64,000 bases of DNA. Source: Acidithiobacillus sp. YTS05 (GTDB lineage: Bacteria; Pseudomonadota; Gammaproteobacteria; Acidithiobacillales; Acidithiobacillaceae). The notes beneath the pieces were generated by a model. That model searched no databases, was not told the origin of the DNA, and was given only the letters and a program-made list of their open reading frames with translations. How positions within the stretch are numbered: position 1 is the first letter of the stretch; each line of letters opens with the position of its first letter. The stretch spans positions 496,001-560,000 of the forward strand of contig NZ_CP094359.1 of the NCBI RefSeq assembly GCF_024396695.1. The letters are read 5' to 3'. Below are positions 10,238-17,150 of this stretch, one piece after another. Position numbers and translations under genes: made by a program.

Positions 10238-11041
10238 TTAGTGTTTGAGACGGCAGGAGCGGAAATGCTTGCCGACCAGCATGAGGAACTGGATGGTTTC
10301 TTGGGTCTCGGGCTTTTTCATAATATCCAGGAGTCCGAACAGGCCGCCCTTGGGGGCAGGTTCTTTGGCCGCTTCCTCGGTGGCGCCTGCCAGGCAACTG
10401 AGAAAGTCGGTGAGGATGTGCTGCGCATCCATCTGTTCGACTACCCGCAACACCCGATCCATTACCCCGGTACGCACGGCCCGATCCAGCAGGCACATGG
10501 CATCGGCGGCCAGAGTGGCGAGGCGGGTGACCATCTCGTCGCTCATGGAATCGCCCATGGCGCCTAGCGTCCGCGCGATCTGCACGATGCGGTCGAGATC
10601 ACCGTTATGCACCAGGGCAGAGATGGCGGGCAGAGCTTTCGTCAAGTCCGCCCGCTCCACGCGGTCGAGGAGATCCAGGCCGCCAGTGGCAATTTCCGCC
10701 AGGCGACCCACCATCTCGTCACTCATCGAGTCGCTGGCGGCACCTACCAATCGCGCCAGATGAACGATGCGGTCGAGATCACCGTTGTGCACCAGGGCAG
10801 AGATGGCGGGTAGGGCCCGCGTCAGATCGGCGCGCTCCACCCGGTCCACCAGGTCCAGACCGCCGGTGGCGATTTCCGCCATCCGTCCCACCATCTCGTC
10901 GGACATGGAGTCGGCGGCGGCCCCCATAAGGCGGGCCAGATGCACGATGCGCTCCAAATCACCGTTGTGGACCAAGTGCAGCAAAGCCGACTGCGCCTGC
11001 TGCAATTCGTCCTCTTGGCTACTGTCGAGTACGGCTACCAT
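10238..11041 (-). CDS. DUF1641-family repeat protein
   Basis: This 267-residue soluble protein is dominated by three tandem 60-residue repeats (about residues 23-82, 83-142, 143-202), each with LVHNGDLxRIVxxAR, DSMSDEMV and LDLxDR cores; the third is the most divergent. DUF1641 proteins are commonly encoded beside sulfide:quinone oxidoreductase-like flavoproteins, as here, with 11 bp separating it from sqr. The function is not established; a scaffold or membrane-docking partner for SQR is plausible. The C-terminus (GGLFGLLDIMKKPETQ) is a conserved tail. Confidence 0.85.
   Translation of the reverse strand: MVAVLDSSQEDELQQAQSALLHLVHNGDLERIVHLARLMGAAADSMSDEMVGRMAEIATGGLDLVDRVERADLTRALPAISALVHNGDLDRIVHLARLVGAASDSMSDEMVGRLAEIATGGLDLLDRVERADLTKALPAISALVHNGDLDRIVQIARTLGAMGDSMSDEMVTRLATLAADAMCLLDRAVRTGVMDRVLRVVEQMDAQHILTDFLSCLAGATEEAAKEPAPKGGLFGLLDIMKKPETQETIQFLMLVGKHFRSCRLKH
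10436..10975 (-). repeat. three tandem 180-bp repeats inside the DUF1641 gene
   Basis: Matching blocks such as GATGCGGTCGAGATCACCGT recur exactly 180 bp apart (near 10586 and 10766; a diverged copy near 10946). Each unit encodes 60 residues. The high nucleotide identity between units 1 and 2 points to recent internal duplication or homogenisation. Confidence 0.9.
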
Positions 11042-11052
11042 AGGTCACCTCC

Positions 11053-12192
11053 TCAGAGCAGGCCGCGCGCGGTCGCCCAGTAGAGCTTGTTGTATGCCAT
11101 CTTGAAGGCATGCACCGAGCCGGTCGGGGCCTTGGGCTGTGGCGGGTTCTGGTAGTTGAACATGGCATAGGTGGCGCGGTCCTTGCCGGCCTCGATAAAG
11201 CAGAAGACCTTGCCGTCGTAGCTCTTTACCGGACGTCCCATCTTGACCACTGCCGCCACATTTTCTGCCGCGGTTTCTGCCTCGAAGTGGGCCGTCGATC
11301 CCGCCTTGGAGATGGGCAAATTGGTGGTGTCGCCAAGGACGATCACATTCTTGCCATGCTCGCCTTCCATGTGCAGGGAATGCCGGTTGGTGGGAATCCA
11401 GCCGTTCTCCCCCAAGCCATTCTTTTCGATGACTTCCTGACCCTTGTGTGGCGGTACCGCCACCAGCAGGTCATAGGCCACTTCGCTGCCCTCTTCGCTG
11501 AGGACCTTGGCATTCTTGCCGTCCACCTCTTTCATGTTGAACAAGGTCTCGTACTTGATGCCCTTGGCGTCAAACTCCGGTGCCGCCCACTTGGCCACAT
11601 TTTCCAGACTGTGCACCCGGCCGATGGGGTAGGTGTAGTAGAATTCGGTCTTGTCGAGCAGACCCCGATCCTTGATGAAGTCGTGCATGGCGAAAGTGAC
11701 TTCCAGCGGAATCATCGGGCACTTGTGCGGCAGACCCACGGTGATAACGATGCGTCCACCCTTGAATTCCGAAAGCTGCTTGTAATACTCCACAGCGTTA
11801 TCCGCGGTGTAGCAATTCACGGAATTTTCCTTGAGGCCAGGAATGTTTTCCGGCATGGCCCGCGATCCGGTAGAAATCACGATCAGGTCATACTCATGTA
11901 CCTTGCCACTCTTGCATTTCACATGATTGTGCGCGAGATGAAATTCTTCGACGGGATCGACATGAAACTCGATCCCGGGCTCCAGAAGGCTCTCCTGCTC
12001 CCGCACTAACTCGTCGGGAGTGGCACGCCCCATCGCCACATAGAGCCAGCCCGGCTGGTACACATGCTCATGACTTGCCGAGAGCATGGTGATGCGCGCC
12101 TTGCCCGTTTTCATCTCGTGATGGATTCGCCGCGCCAGATGATTGGCAAAAATGGTTCCCCCCATACCACCGCCTACGACCAGAATTCTCAT
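11053..12192 (-). CDS. sqr: sulfide:quinone oxidoreductase family flavoprotein
   Basis: This 379-residue FAD protein of the SQR family would oxidise sulfide to sulfane sulfur/polysulfide and pass electrons to the quinone pool. The FAD motif VVGGGMGG is at residues 5-12 and the second FAD site VIVLGDTTNLP at about 283-293. Three cysteines, Cys127, Cys158 (PHKCPM) and Cys331, match the spacing region of the redox-active Cys128/160/356 trio of classical SQR. It is shorter than the ~430-residue characterised A. ferrooxidans enzyme, so it belongs to another SQR type. It is co-transcribed with tusA and dsrE. Confidence 0.88.
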   Translation of the reverse strand: MRILVVGGGMGGTIFANHLARRIHHEMKTGKARITMLSASHEHVYQPGWLYVAMGRATPDELVREQESLLEPGIEFHVDPVEEFHLAHNHVKCKSGKVHEYDLIVISTGSRAMPENIPGLKENSVNCYTADNAVEYYKQLSEFKGGRIVITVGLPHKCPMIPLEVTFAMHDFIKDRGLLDKTEFYYTYPIGRVHSLENVAKWAAPEFDAKGIKYETLFNMKEVDGKNAKVLSEEGSEVAYDLLVAVPPHKGQEVIEKNGLGENGWIPTNRHSLHMEGEHGKNVIVLGDTTNLPISKAGSTAHFEAETAAENVAAVVKMGRPVKSYDGKVFCFIEAGKDRATYAMFNYQNPPQPKAPTGSVHAFKMAYNKLYWATARGLL

Positions 12193-12218
12193 GATGTCAC
12201 TCCTTTTGCGTTAGTGCG

Positions 12219-12449
12219 TTACTTGGCTTTACGGACCTTGATGTGGAAGGTTCCTTCACTATCCTGATTGGTATCGACCATTTCATGACCGACTTTGTGT
12301 ACCCATTCGGGCACGTCCTTGGCGGAGCCAGCATCGGTGGAGAGCAGCTCGAGGGTGTCCCCCACCTGCATGCTCTTCATATTGCTGATGAGCTCCATGA
12401 GCGGCCCCGGACAAAAGCTGCCGCGTGCATCCACTGTACGTTCTGCCAT
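12219..12449 (-). CDS. tusA: TusA-family sulfur carrier protein
   Basis: This 76-residue protein has the TusA/SirA fold, with the persulfide-carrying Cys13 in the CPxP motif (FCPGPLMEL). TusA proteins move sulfane sulfur between enzymes in the cytoplasm. It sits between dsrE and sqr in the same operon, 26 bp before sqr and 64 bp after dsrE, so it probably relays sulfur produced by SQR. It differs clearly from the TusA of the sHdr cluster at 59302 (CPLP motif), so the two may serve different partners. Confidence 0.9.
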   Translation of the reverse strand: MAERTVDARGSFCPGPLMELISNMKSMQVGDTLELLSTDAGSAKDVPEWVHKVGHEMVDTNQDSEGTFHIKVRKAK

Positions 12450-12513
12450 TGGTTTTCTCCTTACTCTCTCGTCTCCGCTGGACCGGCAAGCCCGATCCTA
12501 TTGTGATTACGCT

Positions 12514-12900
12514 TCAGAAGGTCAGAATTTGTGCCCCTTCAGCGTCACTGAAAAACTTGGTCAGCCCCATGGCGCCCGCGACAATCGGTTCCAGGTCTTC
12601 TTCTGTAACCCCCATGACATCCATGGCCATGGAGCAGGCCCAGATCTTGGCATCGCCCAGCTCTACGGCCTGTTCGAAAATCGTAAAAAATTCGGGAACC
12701 TTGTGTTCCTCCATTTTCTTGCCCAACACGCCAGAAGCAGGCGCCTCTTTACTGTGTCCCTTGATAAAGTGGGGAAAGGCATTCATGGATAAGAACACAT
12801 GGACATCAATCCCGGTAACTGCAGCCACCGATGCCGCCATGGCCGCAAATTGTAAATGCTCTCGGTCACCGTTGAGACAAATAATGAACATTCCCGCCAT
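12514..12900 (-). CDS. dsrE: DsrE/DsrE2-like sulfur transfer protein
   Basis: This 128-residue DsrE/F-like protein carries Cys89 in the motif [11 protein letters not shown], the persulfide-binding position of DsrE2/DsrE3 proteins, plus Cys8. It opens the - strand operon; AGGAG stands ahead of the ATG at 12900. DsrE proteins receive sulfane sulfur and hand it to TusA, consistent with the next gene. No transmembrane segment is evident, unlike longer DsrE2 forms. The promoter is a sigma-54 type at 12937-12951. Confidence 0.88.
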   Translation of the reverse strand: MAGMFIICLNGDREHLQFAAMAASVAAVTGIDVHVFLSMNAFPHFIKGHSKEAPASGVLGKKMEEHKVPEFFTIFEQAVELGDAKIWACSMAMDVMGVTEEDLEPIVAGAMGLTKFFSDAEGAQILTF

Positions 12901-12936
12901 AAAAACTCCTGTATTTCAGTTACCGAGACATTTACA

Positions 12937-12951
12937 GCAGTTCTTATGCCA
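12937..12951 (-). promoter_or_regulatory. sigma-54 (-24/-12) promoter of dsrE-tusA-sqr-DUF1641
   Basis: On the - strand TGGCATAAGAACTGC has GG (12950-12949) and GC (12938-12937) with exactly the 10-nt spacing of the sigma-54 consensus. Transcription should start near 12925, about 25 nt upstream of the dsrE start codon. Confidence 0.75.
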
Positions 12952-13066
12952 CATAAAAGTTAGAATATATAGCAATTCTGATTTTATTTTAACTATTTGA
13001 TTGGTATGAATAACATTACTTCATGACGTCTATTTCAGCTTGTTTTTCGAGAGTCTCACCGCGTAC

Positions 13067-13148
13067 TGTCATGACAATGTCATGTTTATGTCATGTCATA
13101 AGTCATCCAGCCGTTCATGACAATAATTGTCAGTGAATGTCATGACAT
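13067..13148. promoter_or_regulatory. array of TGTCATGACA operator/enhancer sites shared by divergent sigma-54 promoters
   Basis: This AT-rich 400-bp intergenic region (12901-13299) holds two perfect TGTCATGACA palindromes (13067-13076 and 13138-13147, the latter extended to 12 bp), the inverted repeat TGACAATAATTGTCA (13118-13132) and further half-sites at 13078, 13089 and 13094. In all nine TGTCA/TGACA copies fall within about 82 bp. The array lies roughly 90-120 bp upstream of both -24 elements, the usual place for sigma-54 activator binding. The FisR-like activator at 15349 is the obvious candidate ligand (inference). Confidence 0.75.
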
Positions 13149-13240
13149 GTCTGCTCTTTCGGACTCCTATCTGGAGGCATAAATAAATTTACTCATTGAA
13201 TAACAAAATCTTAGACAAAGGTAAATGGATAGATAATGTT

Positions 13241-13255
13241 TGGCATTCATTATGC
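13241..13255 (+). promoter_or_regulatory. sigma-54 (-24/-12) promoter of the DUF3034-haemoglobin operon
   Basis: TGGCATTCATTATGC has GG at 13242-13243 and GC at 13254-13255 in the correct sigma-54 spacing. The start of transcription should be near 13267, about 33 nt before the ATG at 13300. It faces away from the promoter at 12937-12951. Confidence 0.75.
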
Positions 13256-13299
13256 TAACGAGTGTGTGCTGTAACACGACTGAAACAGGAGAAGTACAA

Positions 13300-14358
13300 A
13301 TGAAAAACTCGTCACCGTATCGTAAACGGATAGTTGCCTGTATAGCCGGCATGGTGCTGGTCGCAAGCCCGCTGCTGGCCTCGGCAGCTATCGGTCAAGC
13401 CAATCTCTTTGGAATGGGTCGTCTCTTGGGCACTGGCGCCGTTACCGCGGTGGATGGCGCTGCCGGTGGTGGTATCAACCCATGGGCTGTCATTTCTGGT
13501 TATGGAACCAACCAGCAAATCGGGGCTACCGCCTTTTATTCTCATGTGCTGCTCAATAACTACAATATGGACGCCTATGGTGCTTCCGTTGGGCTGTTCA
13601 ATCGCATCGAATTGTCTTTCGCACGGCAGAGTTTTAGTTTGGGAAATACTGGCGCCACCCTTGATCATCGCATTCTCGATGTTGCAACAGGAGGTAACCC
13701 GCCCGCGTATGGTACGCATACATCCACCGCTCTCGGTTTGAGCGGCCCGACTTTCTTTGGTACCAACTATCAGCTCAACCAAGACATTGTTGGTCTGAAA
13801 GTGCGACTGTTTGGCAACATCATCTACGATCAAAACTGGTGGGAGCCGCAAGTGTCTGTTGGTGTCGACTATCACCACAGCGAAATGCCGAAAAATCTCG
13901 CGGAAACTCTGCACGTGACGCGAAATGCCATGAGCTATTACTTGTCTGCGACCAAGGTTTGGCTGCATGGCATATTCGGTCTGACGACTCTCGCGGATGT
14001 AAACATTCAGGTGACAAATGCAAATCAGCAAGGTCTACTGGGTTTTGGTGGGGTGAACGGCATGGGCTACAAGGTTCTGCCGGCCGCAGCTGTTGGTGTA
14101 TTCCTGAACCGTCATGTGGTGCTCGGCGGAGAGTATCGGGCTATGCCGCAGAATCAGTTGATTGCTCCCTCTAGTGGCGCCGGAAACTTCAGCACGCTGG
14201 GCAACGCAGTCTCCAAAACCAGCGCATGGAAGGATGTCTATGTCGCCTGGTTCCCGTATAAGCAGTTGTCTCTGACGGCGGCGTACGTGAATCTTGGCAC
14301 CATCGCCACCGAGAAAAGCCAGAGCGGTCTATACCTCTCTTTGACCACCAGCTTCTGA
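13300..14358 (+). CDS. DUF3034-family outer membrane protein
   Basis: This 352-residue protein has a clear signal peptide (RKRIVACIAGMVLVASPLLASA, in two parts) followed by a Gly/aromatic-rich sequence typical of an outer-membrane beta-barrel and ending in Phe (SLTTSF), the usual barrel C-terminus. The N-terminal mature part (NLFGMGRLLGTGAVTAVDGAAG) matches the DUF3034 family as I know it. The function of DUF3034 is not established; in this operon a channel for sulfur compounds is conceivable. The ATG at 13300 has AGGAG upstream. trHb follows 20 bp later. Confidence 0.8.
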   Translation: MKNSSPYRKRIVACIAGMVLVASPLLASAAIGQANLFGMGRLLGTGAVTAVDGAAGGGINPWAVISGYGTNQQIGATAFYSHVLLNNYNMDAYGASVGLFNRIELSFARQSFSLGNTGATLDHRILDVATGGNPPAYGTHTSTALGLSGPTFFGTNYQLNQDIVGLKVRLFGNIIYDQNWWEPQVSVGVDYHHSEMPKNLAETLHVTRNAMSYYLSATKVWLHGIFGLTTLADVNIQVTNANQQGLLGFGGVNGMGYKVLPAAAVGVFLNRHVVLGGEYRAMPQNQLIAPSSGAGNFSTLGNAVSKTSAWKDVYVAWFPYKQLSLTAAYVNLGTIATEKSQSGLYLSLTTSF

Positions 14359-14378
14359 ACCAATTGTAGGAGGTTTTT

Positions 14379-14843
14379 ATGAACAGCAAGTTATCGGCTT
14401 CGCTGCGCAAGAGCGCAATTATCGGGGTGAGCGTTGGTGCTCTGACCTTTGGTGCCTGGGGCACTGCCAATGCCAGTGATTACTATCAGCAATTTGGTGG
14501 CAAGGCTGGTATCACGGCCTTGATCAATACCTTTGTGGGGAACGTGGCCAATGATCCACATATCAACTACTACTTTGCTCATGCCAACATCCCTGCTCTC
14601 AAGTTTGCTCTGGTGAATCAGGTTTGCATGGCCGTTGGCGGTCCTTGCAAATACACCGGCCCGAACATGACGGATGCCCACCGCGGCATGCAGATCACCA
14701 CTGCGGCATTCAACTACTTGTCGCAGGACATGATCAACGCGATGGATGCCCACCGAATTCCCATCGGTGCGCAGAACTACCTGTTATCGCTGTTGGCTCC
14801 AATGGAACCGCAAATTGTGACCGCCACAGGTCCACTAGGGTAA
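14379..14843 (+). CDS. exported group 1 truncated haemoglobin
   Basis: This 154-residue protein is a signal peptide (residues 1-31, cleavage after ANA) plus a truncated-globin domain: YYQQFGGKAGITALINTFV, the proximal region FALVNQVCMAVGGPCKYTG, and MTDAHRGMQIT with the candidate haem-ligand His. Most truncated haemoglobins are cytoplasmic, so export is notable. Two cysteines flank the GG turn. AGGAGG precedes the ATG. It is the second gene of the sigma-54 operon with the DUF3034 protein and ends at a strong terminator. Binding of sulfide, NO or O2 in the periplasm is possible; none is proven. Confidence 0.86.
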   Translation: MNSKLSASLRKSAIIGVSVGALTFGAWGTANASDYYQQFGGKAGITALINTFVGNVANDPHINYYFAHANIPALKFALVNQVCMAVGGPCKYTGPNMTDAHRGMQITTAAFNYLSQDMINAMDAHRIPIGAQNYLLSLLAPMEPQIVTATGPLG

Positions 14844-14905
14844 TGATGTAAAGTAAAAATATAACAATACGCTGATTTATCTTCTCCTCCTTACCTTTTT
14901 GGTAG

Positions 14906-14939
14906 CCCGGATCGTTAAATTAGGCGATCCGGGTTTTTT
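14906..14939 (+). terminator. rho-independent terminator after the truncated haemoglobin gene
   Basis: CCCGGATCG (14906-14914) pairs perfectly with CGATCCGGG (14925-14933) around a 10-nt loop, followed by six T. It closes the DUF3034-haemoglobin operon and separates it from HiPIP. Confidence 0.92.
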
Positions 14940-15001
14940 GCATCCAAAAGTCTCACACCTTCGTAGCTAGTTACGAGACCTAAATGACGGGAGATGTAAC
15001 C

Positions 15002-15292
15002 ATGCAGGAACGAAAAAGTCGTCGTCAGTGGATGAAGGAAATGGCCGCCATGGCTGCCGCTACAGCTGCGCTTCCCATACTGGGTACGCAATTCGCCTTT
15101 GCTGGCGAAGGGAGTAAGGAGAGCAAGGCCTCGGTACAATACCAAGATCACCCCTACAAACAGGATCATTGTTCGCTGTGTCAGCACTTCATTCCTGGTG
15201 CCACGCCCAAGGCAATCGGCAGCTGTCAAGTCGTTGCCGGAAAAGTCAGTCCGGAAGGCTACTGCTTGGCATTTTACCCAAAGGAATCGTAA
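15002..15292 (+). CDS. high-potential iron-sulfur protein (HiPIP)
   Basis: This 96-residue precursor is an exported one-electron carrier. A twin-arginine-type signal (SRRQWMKEMAAMAA) is followed by a short mature protein with the HiPIP cysteine pattern: CSLC, GSC and EGYC binding one [4Fe-4S] cluster. ATG 15002 is preferred over ATG 14984 because GGGAG lies 8 bp upstream of it. HiPIPs and the related Iro protein carry electrons from the periplasmic side to oxidases in acidophilic sulfur and iron oxidisers. It stands between the haemoglobin operon and the regulator gene. Confidence 0.9.
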   Translation: MQERKSRRQWMKEMAAMAAATAALPILGTQFAFAGEGSKESKASVQYQDHPYKQDHCSLCQHFIPGATPKAIGSCQVVAGKVSPEGYCLAFYPKES

Positions 15293-15348
15293 TATAATCA
15301 TTGGTTATTTATAGATAAGAAGAATTTCTGAATCTTGTTGTCTCATTA

Positions 15349-16701
15349 ATGTGGAGAAGTCCATTGGATAAGCCCGCGCCAGTTCACAGTTTAGAAGCAC
15401 TGGATGTGCAGTCTGCCATGGATTTGCAGCAGCATCCGATGGTGGTCATCGATGCGGAATATCGTATTGTGGCCGCCAATCGGGCCTATCGGGAATGTTA
15501 TGGCGTGAGTGAGGAGGACTTGGTGGGACGCCGTTGCCATCAGGTCTCCCACCATTCCGACGTCCCCTGCCATGAAAATGGTGAAGACTGCCCGCATCAA
15601 ACGGTTTTCCGCAATGGAGAACCCCACGAGGTTCGTCATGTCCACTATGATCCGGTCGGTAATGCGGAGCATGTGCGCATTCGTGGACACGTTCTGCGCG
15701 ATCTGCGAGGACAGCGGTTTTTGGCCGAAGAAATCATCCATTTGCCGCGGGAACAGAGTGAGATTACTTGTACTGACATGCGCATGGTCGGTCGCTCGCC
15801 AGCCTTTTTGCGGTGTTTGCACCACATCGAGATGGCCGCGCGAACCGACGCCAGCATTCTCCTCTGGGGCGAAAGTGGTGTGGGCAAAGAGCTGGCAGCG
15901 AGTGCCTTGCATCAATTTTCTGCACGTGCGGACAAGCCGCTGATCACGGTCGACTGTACTACGTTGCCCGAGCACCTCTTCGAAAGTGAATTTCTTGGTC
16001 ACGAGCGGGGCGCTTATACTGGGTGTATAGGGCGGAAGATTGGCCTGTTCGAAAGTGCCGATGGTGGCACACTATTTTTGGATGAAGTCGGTGAATTGCC
16101 ATTACCGGTGCAGGCCAAGCTCCTGCGTGTGCTCGAAACCGGGGCTTTTCGTCGCTTGGGGGGCGCGGATTTGTTGCATGCCAATGTGCGCATCATCGCG
16201 GCGAGCAACCGCAACCTGCGGGAGATGGTCGCCGAGCGGACGTTCCGTGAAGATCTTTACTATCGTCTTGCGGCGATCAACATCGATCTCCCCCCTCTGC
16301 GTGAGCGCCGAGAGGATATTCCAGGGATTGCTTGCGTGCTTCTCGAACGCATTGGGCGGGAGTGGGGAGGGCAGTGGCAGTTGTCAACGGAGGCCGAGCG
16401 TCGGCTTTGCGCCTATAATTTCCCCGGTAACGTGCGGGAGTTACGGAATATTTTGCAAAAGGCGGTAGCACTGGCGGATGGGCCATTGATCTTGCCAGAG
16501 CATGTCCACTTTCTGCAATCGTCGCATCACCCAGAGGAGAACATAGCAGCCCCCACGCGTCCGATATCGTTCTCCGGACGGCGAGGGCGGCCAACCAATT
16601 TGCCGGAACTCCTCAGTACCTTTCAGGGTAATCGTCGCCAGGTTGCGGAACATTTGGGCGTTAGTGAGCGCACGGTGTACCGCTGGCTTCATCAAAGCTG
16701 A
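15349..16701 (+). CDS. fisR: FisR-like sigma-54-dependent activator with cysteine-bearing PAS domain
   Basis: This 450-residue bacterial enhancer-binding protein has an N-terminal PAS domain (about 20-130) and an AAA+ domain with Walker A GESGVGK (174-180) and Walker B TLFLDE (241-246). A C-terminal Fis-type HTH ends it (RQVAEHLGVSERTVYRWLHQ). Cys63, Cys74 and Cys81 in the PAS domain are spaced 11 and 7, the same spacing I recall for Cys53/64/71 of FisR, which senses sulfane sulfur and switches on sqr genes in Cupriavidus. The sigma-54 contact loop reads GAYTGC instead of GAFTGA. ATG 15349 has no good ribosome site; TTG 15364 does (GGAG). Confidence 0.85.
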   Translation: MWRSPLDKPAPVHSLEALDVQSAMDLQQHPMVVIDAEYRIVAANRAYRECYGVSEEDLVGRRCHQVSHHSDVPCHENGEDCPHQTVFRNGEPHEVRHVHYDPVGNAEHVRIRGHVLRDLRGQRFLAEEIIHLPREQSEITCTDMRMVGRSPAFLRCLHHIEMAARTDASILLWGESGVGKELAASALHQFSARADKPLITVDCTTLPEHLFESEFLGHERGAYTGCIGRKIGLFESADGGTLFLDEVGELPLPVQAKLLRVLETGAFRRLGGADLLHANVRIIAASNRNLREMVAERTFREDLYYRLAAINIDLPPLRERREDIPGIACVLLERIGREWGGQWQLSTEAERRLCAYNFPGNVRELRNILQKAVALADGPLILPEHVHFLQSSHHPEENIAAPTRPISFSGRRGRPTNLPELLSTFQGNRRQVAEHLGVSERTVYRWLHQS

Positions 16702-16729
16702 AAGGCAGCTCTCAGGGGCGCGCCAGCCC

Positions 16730-16918
16730 TCAGCCACTAGTCATGCGGCGGATCTTTCTGTCGGTTTCGTACTGACTGAGGGCGTAGACCGACCAGATAG
16801 CTGCTGGCACCCAGCCAATCACGGTGAGCTGCAAGATCAGGCAGATGATCCCGGCAAAAGGCCGACCGATGGTAAAGAACTGCAGCCAGGGGACGAGGAT
16901 CGCGAGGAGAAGACGCAT
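16730..16918 (-). CDS. YqaE/Pmp3-family small membrane protein
   Basis: This 62-residue protein is two hydrophobic helices (LLLAILVPWLQFFTIG and ICLILQLTVIGWVPAAIW) with the Pmp3 signature, and a short charged tail (YETDRKIRR). Family members stabilise membrane potential under salt or other stress in yeast and plants; the bacterial role is unclear. The ATG at 16918 follows AGGAGC. It is convergent with the FisR-like gene and divergent from the leuA leader. Confidence 0.85.
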   Translation of the reverse strand: MRLLLAILVPWLQFFTIGRPFAGIICLILQLTVIGWVPAAIWSVYALSQYETDRKIRRMTSG

Positions 16919-16952
16919 CGGGGCTCCTAAGGTTTTTATCCTTTGTAGAGAG

Positions 16953-16981
16953 TTGCACCTCTGGTGCTTTTTGTCTATCCT
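16953..16981 (+). promoter_or_regulatory. possible sigma-70 promoter of the leuA leader
   Basis: TTGCAC (16953-16958), 17 bp, then TATCCT (16976-16981) resembles a -35/-10 pair. It would start transcription within a few bases of the leader ATG at 16989, making the leader peptide leaderless. That is unusual, so the assignment is tentative. Confidence 0.35.
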
Positions 16982-16988
16982 TTTGCGC

Positions 16989-17069
16989 ATGAACAGTCAG
17001 CAGATTCCATTTCTCTTTTGCGCGGCCTCTCCAGCAGGTCTGCGTCTGCTGCTGCCCCGCTGGGGCTAA
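16989..17069 (+). CDS. leuL: leucine-rich leader peptide of leuA
   Basis: A 26-codon reading frame, starting ATGAACAGTCAG, sits 81 bp before leuA and encodes a peptide ending LRLLLPRWG, with four CTG leucine codons interrupted by a single Arg. This is the hallmark of a leucine attenuator. The leucine codons lie in a sequence that can fold on itself (CAGCAG with CTGCTG). No Shine-Dalgarno is visible upstream. Ribosome stalling here under leucine shortage would alter folding of the leuA ribosome-binding site downstream. Confidence 0.7.
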   Translation: MNSQQIPFLFCAASPAGLRLLLPRWG

Positions 17070-17126
17070 AAATCATTCCTTCCGACCATTTCGGTCTCGC
17101 GTTCCCAATTCGAAACTACTGAAAGA

Positions 17127-17141
17127 TTCCTGCAACAGGAA
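17127..17141 (+). promoter_or_regulatory. hairpin sequestering the leuA ribosome-binding site
   Basis: TTCCTG-CAA-CAGGAA is a perfect 6-bp hairpin whose 3' arm contains most of the leuA Shine-Dalgarno (AGGAAGG, 17137-17143). An upstream CCTTCC (17078-17083) could pair with GGAAGG (17138-17143) as an alternative. No terminator with a U tract was found, so control of translation rather than transcription termination is suggested. Confidence 0.5.
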
Positions 17142-17150
17142 GGGCTTACT

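Noticed and set aside
10077..10496. N-terminal extension of the secreted protein at 9177 to base 10496
   Set aside because: It overlaps the DUF1641 gene and a terminator, and the signal peptide begins at GTG 10076 with a good ribosome site.
14844..15001. Third sigma-54 promoter upstream of HiPIP
   Set aside because: No GG/GC pair with 10-nt spacing in a -24/-12 context was found there.
17064..17126. Classical transcription attenuator terminator before leuA
   Set aside because: Short stems such as CCGA/TCGG exist but none is followed by a U tract.
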